DNA from: an uncultured Bacteroidales bacterium
GTDB taxonomy: Bacteria; Bacteroidota; Bacteroidia; Bacteroidales; Muribaculaceae
Length of the DNA stretch: 40,207 nt
Assembly: GCA_946412245.1 (NCBI GenBank)
Contig: CAMKGM010000027.1
Coordinates: 1 to 40,207 of the forward strand
Reading direction: 5' to 3'
Part shown: piece after piece, positions 24,818 through 31,969 of the stretch
Position numbering within the stretch: position 1 is the stretch's first letter
Layout: each line of letters begins with the position of its first letter
Program-made: the position numbers and the translations under genes
Notes under the pieces: model-generated
The model's database searches: none
What the model was told of the DNA's origin: nothing
The model's input: the letters and a program-made list of their open reading frames with translations, nothing else

Positions 24818-24889
24818 GGTCGCTTGGATGAGTGGTTTAGTCATCGGTCTGCAAAACCGGGCACGGCGGTTCGAGTCCGCCAGCGACCT
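24818..24889 (+). tRNA. trnC: tRNA-Cys (anticodon GCA)
   Basis: The 7-bp acceptor stem pairs GGTCGCT (24818-24824) with AGCGACC (24882-24888). The anticodon loop CTGCAAA carries GCA, closed by a stem with ACCGG on its 3' side. The T arm is GGCGG-TTCGAGT-CCGCC. The discriminator base is T, as cysteinyl-tRNA synthetase requires, and the D arm is short (GAT/GTC). CCA is not encoded. It is a single tRNA, flanked by its own promoter and terminator. Confidence 0.95.
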
Positions 24890-24893
24890 CAAC

Positions 24894-24920
24894 AAAACGC
24901 CGCATTTAGCGGCGTTTTTT
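24894..24920 (+). terminator. Intrinsic terminator of tRNA-Cys
   Basis: CGCCGC (24898-24903) pairs with GCGGCG (24909-24914) across an ATTTA loop, extended by flanking A and T runs, with six T residues on the 3' side. The symmetric A run could also serve the leftward menA transcript. Confidence 0.88.
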
Positions 24921-25045
24921 GTTATTATTGCTACCCCAAATATCTGAGCGTGTGTGGCAAGATGAGGGGGGCGTTCTGTAGATGCTGACTCACAAACGAT
25001 GCACAGGAAAACTCGGCAAGATGCTGCAAGACATCGCCCGACTTG

Positions 25046-25951
25046 TTACTGCGGATAGAGGATGAGCGGAATGAGCAGCATAACTGTGAAGATGAGCATA
25101 TTGCGCGCGGTGGCTCCCAGCAGAGGGTTCAGCGCCCTACCGTCGCGCGAGCGCACCTGCAACCAGGTGTGCGTGTGCAGAATGAGGTAGATGGCGGGAG
25201 CGAAGAGCGTCCAAATGGGCATGGTGAAGAACATGTGCAACCATAGCGCCGCCAGAATGGCAAAGCCGACAAAGCCATTAAACAGATAAGCAACGACTGC
25301 CGCCTGCCTGCCGAACACCACCGCCGAGGTGCGCTTGCCCGCCTCACGGTCGTCGTCAATGTCTCGAATATTGTTCACCAGCAACACATTCACTCCCATA
25401 AACCCGATGCAAATGGATGCCATGAGCACAAAGGGATGAAAAGAGCCCGTGACCACATAGTAGGTGAAATTGACCGGAATGATGCCGTAGAAAATGAATA
25501 CGGCGAGTTCGCCCAGGGTGTGGTAGCTGAGCGGATAGGGCCCTGTGCTGTAAGCGAGAGCACCAACCGCAGTCACGATTCCCACCAGCACCAATATCCA
25601 CCACTTGCCTGCCGGAGCATAGGGCAGCATGGCCAGGCCAATACCGCACGCCACGGCCAGGGTGGCATAGGTCACAATCTTGAGCGTTCGTGGCTTAATG
25701 TCGCCCTCGGTCACGCCGCGGCGTGGCCCTACGCGACCTTTCTTGTCGGCTCCGTGCTTGTAGTCGTAGTATTCGTTGGCAAAGTTCGACACAATTTGTG
25801 CCAGCAGTGCAAACACGATGCACAAGAGGGCAGGAACGAGCCTGAAACAGTGACTCCACTTGGCAAATCCCAGGGCAATCAACACCCCGCTAAGCGACAC
25901 GGGCAGAGTGCGCAATCGCATCGCCTCAAGCCATATTTTAATTTTTTTCAT
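25046..25951 (-). CDS. menA: 1,4-dihydroxy-2-naphthoate polyprenyltransferase
   Basis: MenA attaches the polyprenyl tail to DHNA in the inner membrane, giving demethylmenaquinone, the precursor of the menaquinone used in Bacteroidales respiration. The 301-residue protein is of the UbiA fold with about eight hydrophobic helices. The first Asp-rich motif is NEYYDYKHGADKKGR (Asn59, Asp63, Asp69) and the second is NNIRDIDDDREAGKRT. RVGPRRGVTEGDI after the first motif is typical of MenA rather than UbiA. It is not adjacent to other men genes here. A minus-strand -7 element TAACTTTG lies at 25975-25982. Confidence 0.93.
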   Translation of the reverse strand: MKKIKIWLEAMRLRTLPVSLSGVLIALGFAKWSHCFRLVPALLCIVFALLAQIVSNFANEYYDYKHGADKKGRVGPRRGVTEGDIKPRTLKIVTYATLAVACGIGLAMLPYAPAGKWWILVLVGIVTAVGALAYSTGPYPLSYHTLGELAVFIFYGIIPVNFTYYVVTGSFHPFVLMASICIGFMGVNVLLVNNIRDIDDDREAGKRTSAVVFGRQAAVVAYLFNGFVGFAILAALWLHMFFTMPIWTLFAPAIYLILHTHTWLQVRSRDGRALNPLLGATARNMLIFTVMLLIPLILYPQ

Positions 25952-25974
25952 AACAATGCTATGTTTTTGCAGGG

Positions 25975-26011
25975 CAAAGTTAGCGATTTTTAGAAAATTT
26001 ATCTATTTTTG
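25975..26011. promoter_or_regulatory. Closely spaced divergent promoter elements (menA left, lipoprotein right)
   Basis: A minus-strand -7 box TAACTTTG (25975-25982) faces menA and a plus-strand -7 box TATTTTTG (26004-26011) faces the gene at 26033. They are 21 bases apart, so the upstream -33 regions overlap and the two polymerase sites should compete. Neither has a strong -33 TTTG. Confidence 0.5.
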
Positions 26012-26032
26012 CAACATAACAATTACCGGTTT

Positions 26033-27076
26033 ATGCGTCACAAGATAGCACATATTGTCAGGAGTCTGTTGCTCACAAGCCTGTTGTGCGTTTTGATGCC
26101 GGCTTGTTCCAAGTCGCCCGGCGAAGTGCCACGACCGGCTCCGGCTGTCTACTACTGGCGCACGGTGATGCGTCTCGACAGCACAGAGCGTGACTTTCTA
26201 CGGCAGCACGGCATCAAGAAGATGTATGTGCGCTACTTTGATGTGGTAGTGAAGAACGGCGTGCTCATGCCTAACGCCACGCTGCACTTCAGCGAGCCGA
26301 TGCCTGAAGGCTTGGAAATCGTACCCACGGTGTTCATTATGAACAACTGCCTGGAGGCCGACACCACCCAACTGGCGCAGTTGCTCGTGGACCGACTGGT
26401 GCAAATGAGCGAGACCAACCATGTGCAGGGCGTTAAGGAAGTGCAGGTAGACTTTGACTGGACTGTGCGCAACCGTGAGGCCTACTATGCCTTGCTGGAG
26501 CGCATGCGCACGTTGCTCACTGCGCGTGGCTTGGGATTGTCGGCCACCATCAGGCTACACCAGCTCGCCATGCCCGCTCCACCGGTAGACTACGGTGCAC
26601 TGATGATGTATAACACGGGCAATGCCCGAGACTACACTTGCGAGAACCCCATTCTGGACTACCGCGACGTGGAGCCCTATCTGAAACACCTTGCCGACTA
26701 CGACCTACCGTTGTGCGCCGCCTATCCCGACTTCTCGTGGCACCTGCACTTCAGGCAACAGCAGTTCCAAGGCACACTCTACGATGTGAATCTGAACGAC
26801 AGCACGCTCTTCTACCGCACGGCTCCGGGCAAGTATTTGGTGATAGGCTCCAGCGACCTGCCATCGGGTGGTAGCGACGACGCACTGTCGGCCCACATCC
26901 GTGCCGGCGACGAGGTGCTGCTACGACAAGTTCCCGCGTCGGTCATCGTCAAGGTGCACGACGAACTGTCGCGACTCCGTCCCGAGATTAACCGTCAAGT
27001 CATCATCTACGACTTGGATTCCAAGAATATCAATAACTATCAAAATAGCGATTATGAAAAAATTTATCATCCTTAG
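26033..27076 (+). CDS. Lipoprotein with a TIM-barrel-like (DUF3142-like) region
   Basis: Starting at the ATG at 26033 gives 347 residues with a signal (SLLLTSLLCVLMPAC) whose Cys could be lipidated. The body has barrel-like strand motifs: MYVRYFDVV, VQVDFDW (residues 137-143, with Asp140 and Asp142), LSATIRLHQL, ALMMYNTGN and LCAAYPDFSW. The DFDW strand end resembles the DxD-type catalytic strand of glycoside-hydrolase-18-like and DUF3142 barrels, but the general-acid Glu of GH18 is absent, so enzyme activity is uncertain. Its 3' end overlaps the next gene by 23 bases, which argues for a joint function. Confidence 0.72.
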   Translation: MRHKIAHIVRSLLLTSLLCVLMPACSKSPGEVPRPAPAVYYWRTVMRLDSTERDFLRQHGIKKMYVRYFDVVVKNGVLMPNATLHFSEPMPEGLEIVPTVFIMNNCLEADTTQLAQLLVDRLVQMSETNHVQGVKEVQVDFDWTVRNREAYYALLERMRTLLTARGLGLSATIRLHQLAMPAPPVDYGALMMYNTGNARDYTCENPILDYRDVEPYLKHLADYDLPLCAAYPDFSWHLHFRQQQFQGTLYDVNLNDSTLFYRTAPGKYLVIGSSDLPSGGSDDALSAHIRAGDEVLLRQVPASVIVKVHDELSRLRPEINRQVIIYDLDSKNINNYQNSDYEKIYHP

Positions 27077-29216
27077 CGTTGTGGCGCTGGCCGGCGTGAG
27101 TGCCGCTTTGGCTTGTGGCCCCAGCCCCACGCCTAACTATTACATGTTCAGCGTGTATAACCGTGAGCAAATGAATGACCGCTTTAGCGACGGTTTCTTC
27201 AAGTATTGGAGCGACTACACCGGAGGCAAAGCCTCGAAGTGGGACATGGAAGCGCTTGCGAACCTGGACCCGAATGATTTGGCTAACAGCAACAATCCCA
27301 TTGTACAGACCGCCAGCGCGCGCGCCGACCGCGAGACCATTGACTACCTGCTGCTGCTCAGCAAGTACATGGCCGGCTGCGATATGCTCGATGAGAACCG
27401 TTGGCAGTATCCCACTGAACAGGAACGCAGCGGTGCCTTGCGCGATATGCAGTACATCAACAACCGAGCACGCACCTACGAGGGAACCCGCTATCGCGCG
27501 CAATATGACCTGCTGGCCATGCGCACCTACATGATGCTCAACAAACCTACGGCTGTCATGCAGTTCTGGGAGACCGAGGCCAAGGCGTTGCCCGCCAGTG
27601 TGTACAAGGACAAGATGAAAAACATCTTTGCCTGGGGCTTGCTCAACTCGGGCAAGAAACAAGAGGCTTGCGAAATCTACGCCGAGCAAGGCGATATGCA
27701 GAGCATCAAGTGGTGCGTGCGCGAGAAACGCAACCTCAAGGGCATCAAGGCTGAGTATGCCGCTAATCCCAACTCGCCCACACTCATCTTCCTCGTGCAA
27801 GACTTCGTGAACAATGCTCAGGAGACTGCCGATGCAGGCAGCCCCGAAGTGATGCAATATGTCGAGGCGACCTCGATTTATGAGAACGAAATCAGGCAGT
27901 TCATCGCCTTTGCTGCCGATGTCGTGAAGCAAGGCAAGACCAAGAGTCCCGCCATGTGGCAGGCTGCTTCAGGCTTCCTGAACTACATGATAGGCAACCA
28001 GAGTGCCGCCCTCAAGCAACTCACTGAGGCGCAGAAGATGAAGGGCACCCAGCGCATGAAGGACAACGCCCGTGCTTGCTATCTGTTGGTAGCCACCAAA
28101 GATGCCAAACCTGAAAACAAGTACTACGACTTCCTCAAAAAAGAACTTCAGTGGCTGGGCGAGAAAGATAAGGAAGAGCAGGCCGTGGGTGGAGACGACT
28201 ACAACTCGCACTATGCCGAGGTTATTGACCGCGTGACACGCTCAGCCCTCATTCCACAGTTTGAAGCATGGAACCGTCCCGAAGTGGTGGTGAACCTCAA
28301 AGCAATGCTTTCGCTCTATCCTCATCGCGACTATATGAACAAGTCGCTGAACTACTTTGGCGAAGAGTGGTACATGATTGATGACCTCACCGCACAGCAG
28401 ACCATCGACTACCGTAACTACATGAACTCGACACCCGGCAACGACTTCGAGCGCTGGCTCATGACCTTTATCGACAAGAAGGCCAACGACAATGTGCTCA
28501 ACGACCTCATCGGCACCAAGTATCTGCGCGAAGGCAACTTCGACGCTGCACTGCCCTATCTCAAGCAAGTGCCCGCCAGCTACATCTCTACACTGGGCTT
28601 GAGCCGCTACATGGCACGCCGCGACTTCAACAAGGAACGCTGGATGGGTCGCCAGATTGTGGACTACGAGTCGACCTACTGGAGTGGTGAAGACTACGGG
28701 CCCAAGCAGGTGAAGACCAACCAGCGACTGGAGTTCTGCCAAGAGATGATTGACTTGCAAAACCGACTGGCCACCGCCACAAGCGCTGAGCAACAGGCAC
28801 AGTTGCACTACAAGTTGGCTTCTATCATGTATCAGGCTTCATACAAGGGTGACTGCTGGTATCTGACCCGCTATGCACAGAGCGCCTACGACTCGATTGA
28901 CTACAAGAACGAATACAACTATATAGCCCAGTCTATTAAGCACTTGGAGGCAACCAAGAAGCTCACCGGCGACTTCCGCCTCAAGGAAAAGGCCCTGTAC
29001 GCCCTCGCTTTCGTGCCACATGGCGACGAAATCTTCACCTACACCTACGATGCCGACTATAACGCCATTCCGCACCTGAACCGCGGTTCCAAGGCTTTCA
29101 ACGCCATGAACGAACTCTGGGAATTCTACTACGCCAACCGCAACAAGGTCTCCAAGTTCGTCAGCAACTGCGACGCCCTCATCGTCTTCCAGAACCTCAA
29201 GGGCATCAACCGATAG
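27054..29216 (+). CDS. Large exported helical-repeat protein of unknown function
   Basis: The true start is the ATG at 27054, giving 720 residues with a signal peptide ending near ALAC; the Cys may be lipidated although the -3 residue is Ala. The mature N-terminus is CGPSPTPNYYMFSVYNRE. The rest is mostly helical with spaced aromatic and Ala/Leu pairs (for example YLLLLSKYMAGC, YDLLAMRTYMMLNKPTAVMQFWE, EACEIYAEQGDMQ), as in TPR-like solenoids. I recognise no named family and no catalytic motif. It overlaps the upstream lipoprotein gene by 23 bases and ends before a strong terminator at 29275. Confidence 0.8.
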   Translation: MKKFIILSVVALAGVSAALACGPSPTPNYYMFSVYNREQMNDRFSDGFFKYWSDYTGGKASKWDMEALANLDPNDLANSNNPIVQTASARADRETIDYLLLLSKYMAGCDMLDENRWQYPTEQERSGALRDMQYINNRARTYEGTRYRAQYDLLAMRTYMMLNKPTAVMQFWETEAKALPASVYKDKMKNIFAWGLLNSGKKQEACEIYAEQGDMQSIKWCVREKRNLKGIKAEYAANPNSPTLIFLVQDFVNNAQETADAGSPEVMQYVEATSIYENEIRQFIAFAADVVKQGKTKSPAMWQAASGFLNYMIGNQSAALKQLTEAQKMKGTQRMKDNARACYLLVATKDAKPENKYYDFLKKELQWLGEKDKEEQAVGGDDYNSHYAEVIDRVTRSALIPQFEAWNRPEVVVNLKAMLSLYPHRDYMNKSLNYFGEEWYMIDDLTAQQTIDYRNYMNSTPGNDFERWLMTFIDKKANDNVLNDLIGTKYLREGNFDAALPYLKQVPASYISTLGLSRYMARRDFNKERWMGRQIVDYESTYWSGEDYGPKQVKTNQRLEFCQEMIDLQNRLATATSAEQQAQLHYKLASIMYQASYKGDCWYLTRYAQSAYDSIDYKNEYNYIAQSIKHLEATKKLTGDFRLKEKALYALAFVPHGDEIFTYTYDADYNAIPHLNRGSKAFNAMNELWEFYYANRNKVSKFVSNCDALIVFQNLKGINR

Positions 29217-29274
29217 CACTAACGGCGCCAACCGATAGCGCAACACTTCAAGACAAGCCCTAACACCTTATTAG

Positions 29275-29304
29275 AAAGCCACGCAGTCGCGTGGCTTTTT
29301 TATT
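29275..29304 (+). terminator. Intrinsic terminator of the exported-protein pair
   Basis: AAAGCCACGC (29275-29284) pairs perfectly with GCGTGGCTTT (29289-29298) around an AGTC loop, followed by TTTTATT. It lies about 60 bases after the stop codon. Confidence 0.92.
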
Positions 29305-29350
29305 GTAGTTTCGTGAAGCACCTATGGTAAGAGAGGGAAAGGTGGAATTT

Positions 29351-29541
29351 GTAGAGTGGCATGGCGCGTTGTTGTAGAGTGGCTTGGTGTGTTGTTGTAG
29401 AGTGGCTTGGTGCGTTGTTGTAGGGTGGCATGGCGCGTTGTTGTAGAGTGGCTTGGTGCGTTGTTGTAGAGTGGCATGGCGCGTTGTTGTAGGGTCGCTT
29501 GGTGCGTTGTTGTAGAGTGGCTTGGTGCGTTATTGTAGAGT
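29351..29541 (+). repeat. Array of eight 23-bp tandem repeats plus a partial ninth
   Basis: Eight uninterrupted units start at 29351, 29374, 29397, 29420, 29443, 29466, 29489 and 29512. Consensus: GTAGAGTGGC-(A/T)TGG-(C/T)GCGTTGTT. Two unit types alternate irregularly, ATGGCGCG and TTGGTGCG, with few other changes (AGGG for AGAG twice, TCGC once, TATT once). The period is not a multiple of three, there are no spacers, and the array lies between a terminator and the promoter of a RepA-like ATPase gene. It ends at a perfect palindrome (29540-29557). Confidence 0.95.
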
Positions 29542-29557
29542 CGCCACCTGTGGCGAC
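29540..29557. repeat. Perfect 8-bp palindrome at the end of the 23-bp array
   Basis: GTCGCCAC and GTGGCGAC separated by CT. The left arm begins inside the partial ninth repeat unit. It has the form of a REP-type hairpin or a protein-binding dyad. Confidence 0.75.
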
Positions 29558-29654
29558 CGCTGCGGCAGATAGGTGATGTTTCGCAATAAATGGTGAGGGG
29601 GTGGGCAAGCGCCACTTCTGTGCGATTAACATTTCCACCGCTCCCCCCATCCCT

Positions 29655-29662
29655 TACCTTTG
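29655..29662 (+). promoter_or_regulatory. -7 element of the RepA-like ATPase gene
   Basis: TACCTTTG fits TAnnTTTG and lies 31 bases before the ATG at 29694. A weak ATTTCC stretch is present about 20 bases upstream. Confidence 0.5.
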
Positions 29663-29693
29663 CCCCCAAATACTAACTTTAAAACCTACCACC

Positions 29694-31262
29694 ATGACAC
29701 CAGAACAAAAAAACACCCTTACCAACTACTTCCGAGTCAGCTCCCTCGAGGACCTTAACGCCGACACCGACGGCAAACGCTACCCCGACAACCCGGGCGG
29801 CCAGTCTGTTTTCATCACCCGCTCGGCCTACGAGGTCGTCGAATCCACACCACCTCCGGTCGACCTCTGGCACGGTCTTTGGCACCAGGGCGAAATGGCC
29901 TGTCTCTTCGGCGAGCCCAACGTCGGCAAGACCATCCTGGCCATGAAAATCGCCTCCGACATCGTCGCGCGAGGCCAAAACGTCCTCTACTTCGACTTCG
30001 AGAACGCTGAACACCAACTCCTTCCGCGCTTTGCCGAGCACTCCTTCGATAGCCCCAACTCGCCCAAGTTCACCATCCTCACGCCCAACTACTACAACCA
30101 CGACTTGCCCAAGTCTAACCGCGAACTCATCCCCCACATCCTCAAGTATGCCGCCAACAACCTCGCCAGCATTATCATCATCGACGACATCACCCACCTC
30201 TTCGGCACCGGCGACCCGGCCGACGTTCGCTACGTTCTCAACACGCTCCGCTCCTGGGTCAAGCAGCAGCGCATCTCCATCCTCGTACTGGCCCACGCAC
30301 GCCGGCGCAAGCCCCTCCAACCCATCACCCTCGAGCACATCGCCGGCTCCTACGAGTGCGCCTATTCCTTCGATTCCATCTTCTCGCTCAGCAAGGCCAA
30401 CCGTTACCAACGCCGCAAAAAGGGCATCTCGGCCTACATCAAGCAGCACAAGTCGCGCATGGGCGAAGTCATCTACGACGACGAGAACGTCATCACCGCC
30501 AGTCTACGCTTCGACGAAAAGTCGCAGTCACTCACCCTTTGCGACTTCATGACCGGCGGCAACGAGCGCCAACTCCTGCGCGACTTCGGCTACCGAACGC
30601 GCGAGGAAGTCCTGAAGGCGGTCCTTGACTACAAAGACAAATCTTTCACCATCTGCGAGATTGCCGACCACGTCGGCATCTCCAAGTCACAGGTCGGGCG
30701 ACTACTCAAGGAGCATTACGATGCCGACAGTCGCCCACCTGTGCCGTCGCGGCTACAACCCCTGCCGCCCATGACGACCGAACCCATCAACCCCTACGAT
30801 GTCGACTCACACCGTGTCGTTGACCAGGGCGGAGTAGACACCCTCCTTGAAGACGATAATGACCTGCCCCTGCGACGCGAAGACCCCGTCACAGGCAAGA
30901 CCTACATCTACGACCCGACAACCAACTCTGCCCGCGAAATCAAGCCCGACCAGTACCCCAATCTCCCCTTCTACAACCCCGAGGACGATGACCCCAACCG
31001 CCCGCTGCCCTTCATGATCCAACTCGACCGCCGCCGCCACGCCCGCGCCACCATCCTCCCCTCCTCCCCTTCCACCTCAGCTACCACCCCCGCAGCAGTG
31101 ACTACCCCCGTAGAGCAGCCCCAAACCCCTTCTCCCGAGCCCCTCGATGACGATGACTATGAAGACGACGAAGAAGAAAACCCCACTCCCTGGGACCCCT
31201 GCGCCTACGAAGAGCCCGTCTCCTACGACCCCGCCTACTACGAACTCCTCAACAACCAATAA
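29694..31262 (+). CDS. RepA-like AAA ATPase with helix-turn-helix and acidic tail
   Basis: The ATG at 29694 gives 522 residues. The ATPase core is of the AAA_25/RepA (RecA-fold helicase) type: Walker A GEPNVGKT (73-80), FDFEN after strand two, Walker B IIIIDD (160-165), and LVLAHARRR (His201) as sensor. A helix-turn-helix follows (about 316-343, ICEIADHVGISKSQVGRLLKEH). The last 170 residues are Pro-rich and then strongly acidic (LDDDDYEDDEEENP). Relatives drive plasmid replication or accompany primases on mobile elements; here there is no primase, relaxase or integrase. Codons end in C far more often than in neighbouring genes, which hints at foreign origin or unusual expression. Function is inferred from the fold only. 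Confidence 0.82.
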   Translation: MTPEQKNTLTNYFRVSSLEDLNADTDGKRYPDNPGGQSVFITRSAYEVVESTPPPVDLWHGLWHQGEMACLFGEPNVGKTILAMKIASDIVARGQNVLYFDFENAEHQLLPRFAEHSFDSPNSPKFTILTPNYYNHDLPKSNRELIPHILKYAANNLASIIIIDDITHLFGTGDPADVRYVLNTLRSWVKQQRISILVLAHARRRKPLQPITLEHIAGSYECAYSFDSIFSLSKANRYQRRKKGISAYIKQHKSRMGEVIYDDENVITASLRFDEKSQSLTLCDFMTGGNERQLLRDFGYRTREEVLKAVLDYKDKSFTICEIADHVGISKSQVGRLLKEHYDADSRPPVPSRLQPLPPMTTEPINPYDVDSHRVVDQGGVDTLLEDDNDLPLRREDPVTGKTYIYDPTTNSAREIKPDQYPNLPFYNPEDDDPNRPLPFMIQLDRRRHARATILPSSPSTSATTPAAVTTPVEQPQTPSPEPLDDDDYEDDEEENPTPWDPCAYEEPVSYDPAYYELLNNQ

Positions 31263-31476
31263 ACCCCCATCACAGAGCCTCACTCTCTATAATGTCAAGT
31301 AATGCAAAACTGTATCAAACGGCAAATCAAGAGGAATTATTGGCCAAGAGGATGCATTGAGAACGTTGAAGTTCCTCTACGAGGCACGACCTTAAGTCGC
31401 TGTCTGTCACCAAGCTGCGATGACCTTCGGCCCTCTTGCATGGTGTTAATCATGATTGCGACTCTCCGAGCCGCTT

Positions 31477-31495
31477 GACCTCATCGAGGTCTTTT
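31477..31495 (+). terminator. Possible terminator downstream of the RepA-like ATPase gene
   Basis: A 6-bp perfect stem with a 3-base loop followed by TTTTCT. It is 215 bases from the stop codon, which is far, so it may instead belong to an unannotated transcript. Confidence 0.4.
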
Positions 31496-31853
31496 CTACT
31501 TTTTATACATTTTCGACCCATCACCTCAGCGATAGGTAATCTAATAACCTCCCGTGTGCGAGTTGTTTTTGCCACCTGCAATGGATAAAGGTTATCTATC
31601 ACCAACTCAACCTCAGTCCATCATTCTGCATTATGTCTATGTATTGCGAGACGCAGTCTCGTACCCCACACCGTCAGCACCGCCTCTGGTCTCCCCTATG
31701 CTGCGACTCCCGTCGCAGCCCTCACCACCACCTCGTTCTTTGACACTCTTCCCATTTTTCCCACCTTTCCCAAGTGTTCCCATCCACCTCATCACCCTTT
31801 CGGCAATCAGTGAGCAAGCTCACATTGCACTCGCTCACTCGCGGTTTTGCGCC

Positions 31854-31947
31854 CGTCCGGTTGCGAGCACTTCGTGGTTCTCGCGCGCTAGCGCGACTCC
31901 CGTTCGGTTGCAAGCACTTCGGGGTTCTCATGCGGTAGTGCGACTGG
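31854..31947. repeat. 47-bp imperfect tandem duplication
   Basis: Copy one (31854-31900) and copy two (31901-31947) share the order CGTYCGGTTGC-AGCACTTC-GGTTCTC-GCGACT with scattered changes. Copy one holds the CGCGCTAGCGCG palindrome; in copy two that segment is altered to ATGCGGTAGTGCG. It lies just beyond the 3' end of the glycosyltransferase gene. Confidence 0.7.
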
Positions 31948-31969
31948 GGACCGAAGGGAGGAGGGGGGA

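Larger units (their letters stand above)
31263..31969. other. About 700 bp without a convincing gene, rich in short hairpins
   Basis: I find no supported coding sequence here. Perfect hairpins include GACCTC-ATC-GAGGTC followed by TTTT (31477-31495), CGAGAC-GCA-GTCTCG (31647-31661), CTGCGAC-TCCC-GTCGCAG (31701-31718) and TGAGC-AA-GCTCA (31811-31822), plus the palindrome CGCGCTAGCGCG (31884-31895). The first may terminate the ATPase gene. The region is pyrimidine-rich on the plus strand around 31680-31800. Confidence 0.6.

Noticed and set aside
27030-27932. A 300-codon minus-strand open frame opposite the helical-repeat protein
   Set aside because: It is a shadow of the plus-strand coding region, with no signal, domain or promoter.
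29351-29541. CRISPR array
   Set aside because: The 23-bp units are directly adjacent with no unique spacers and there are no cas genes in the window.
29300-29669. Two overlapping minus-strand open frames of about 115 codons across the 23-bp repeats
   Set aside because: They arise because the repeat has no stop codons in several frames. The period of 23 is not a multiple of three, and both frames give similar Gln/Thr/His-rich repeats, so neither is likely to be a gene.
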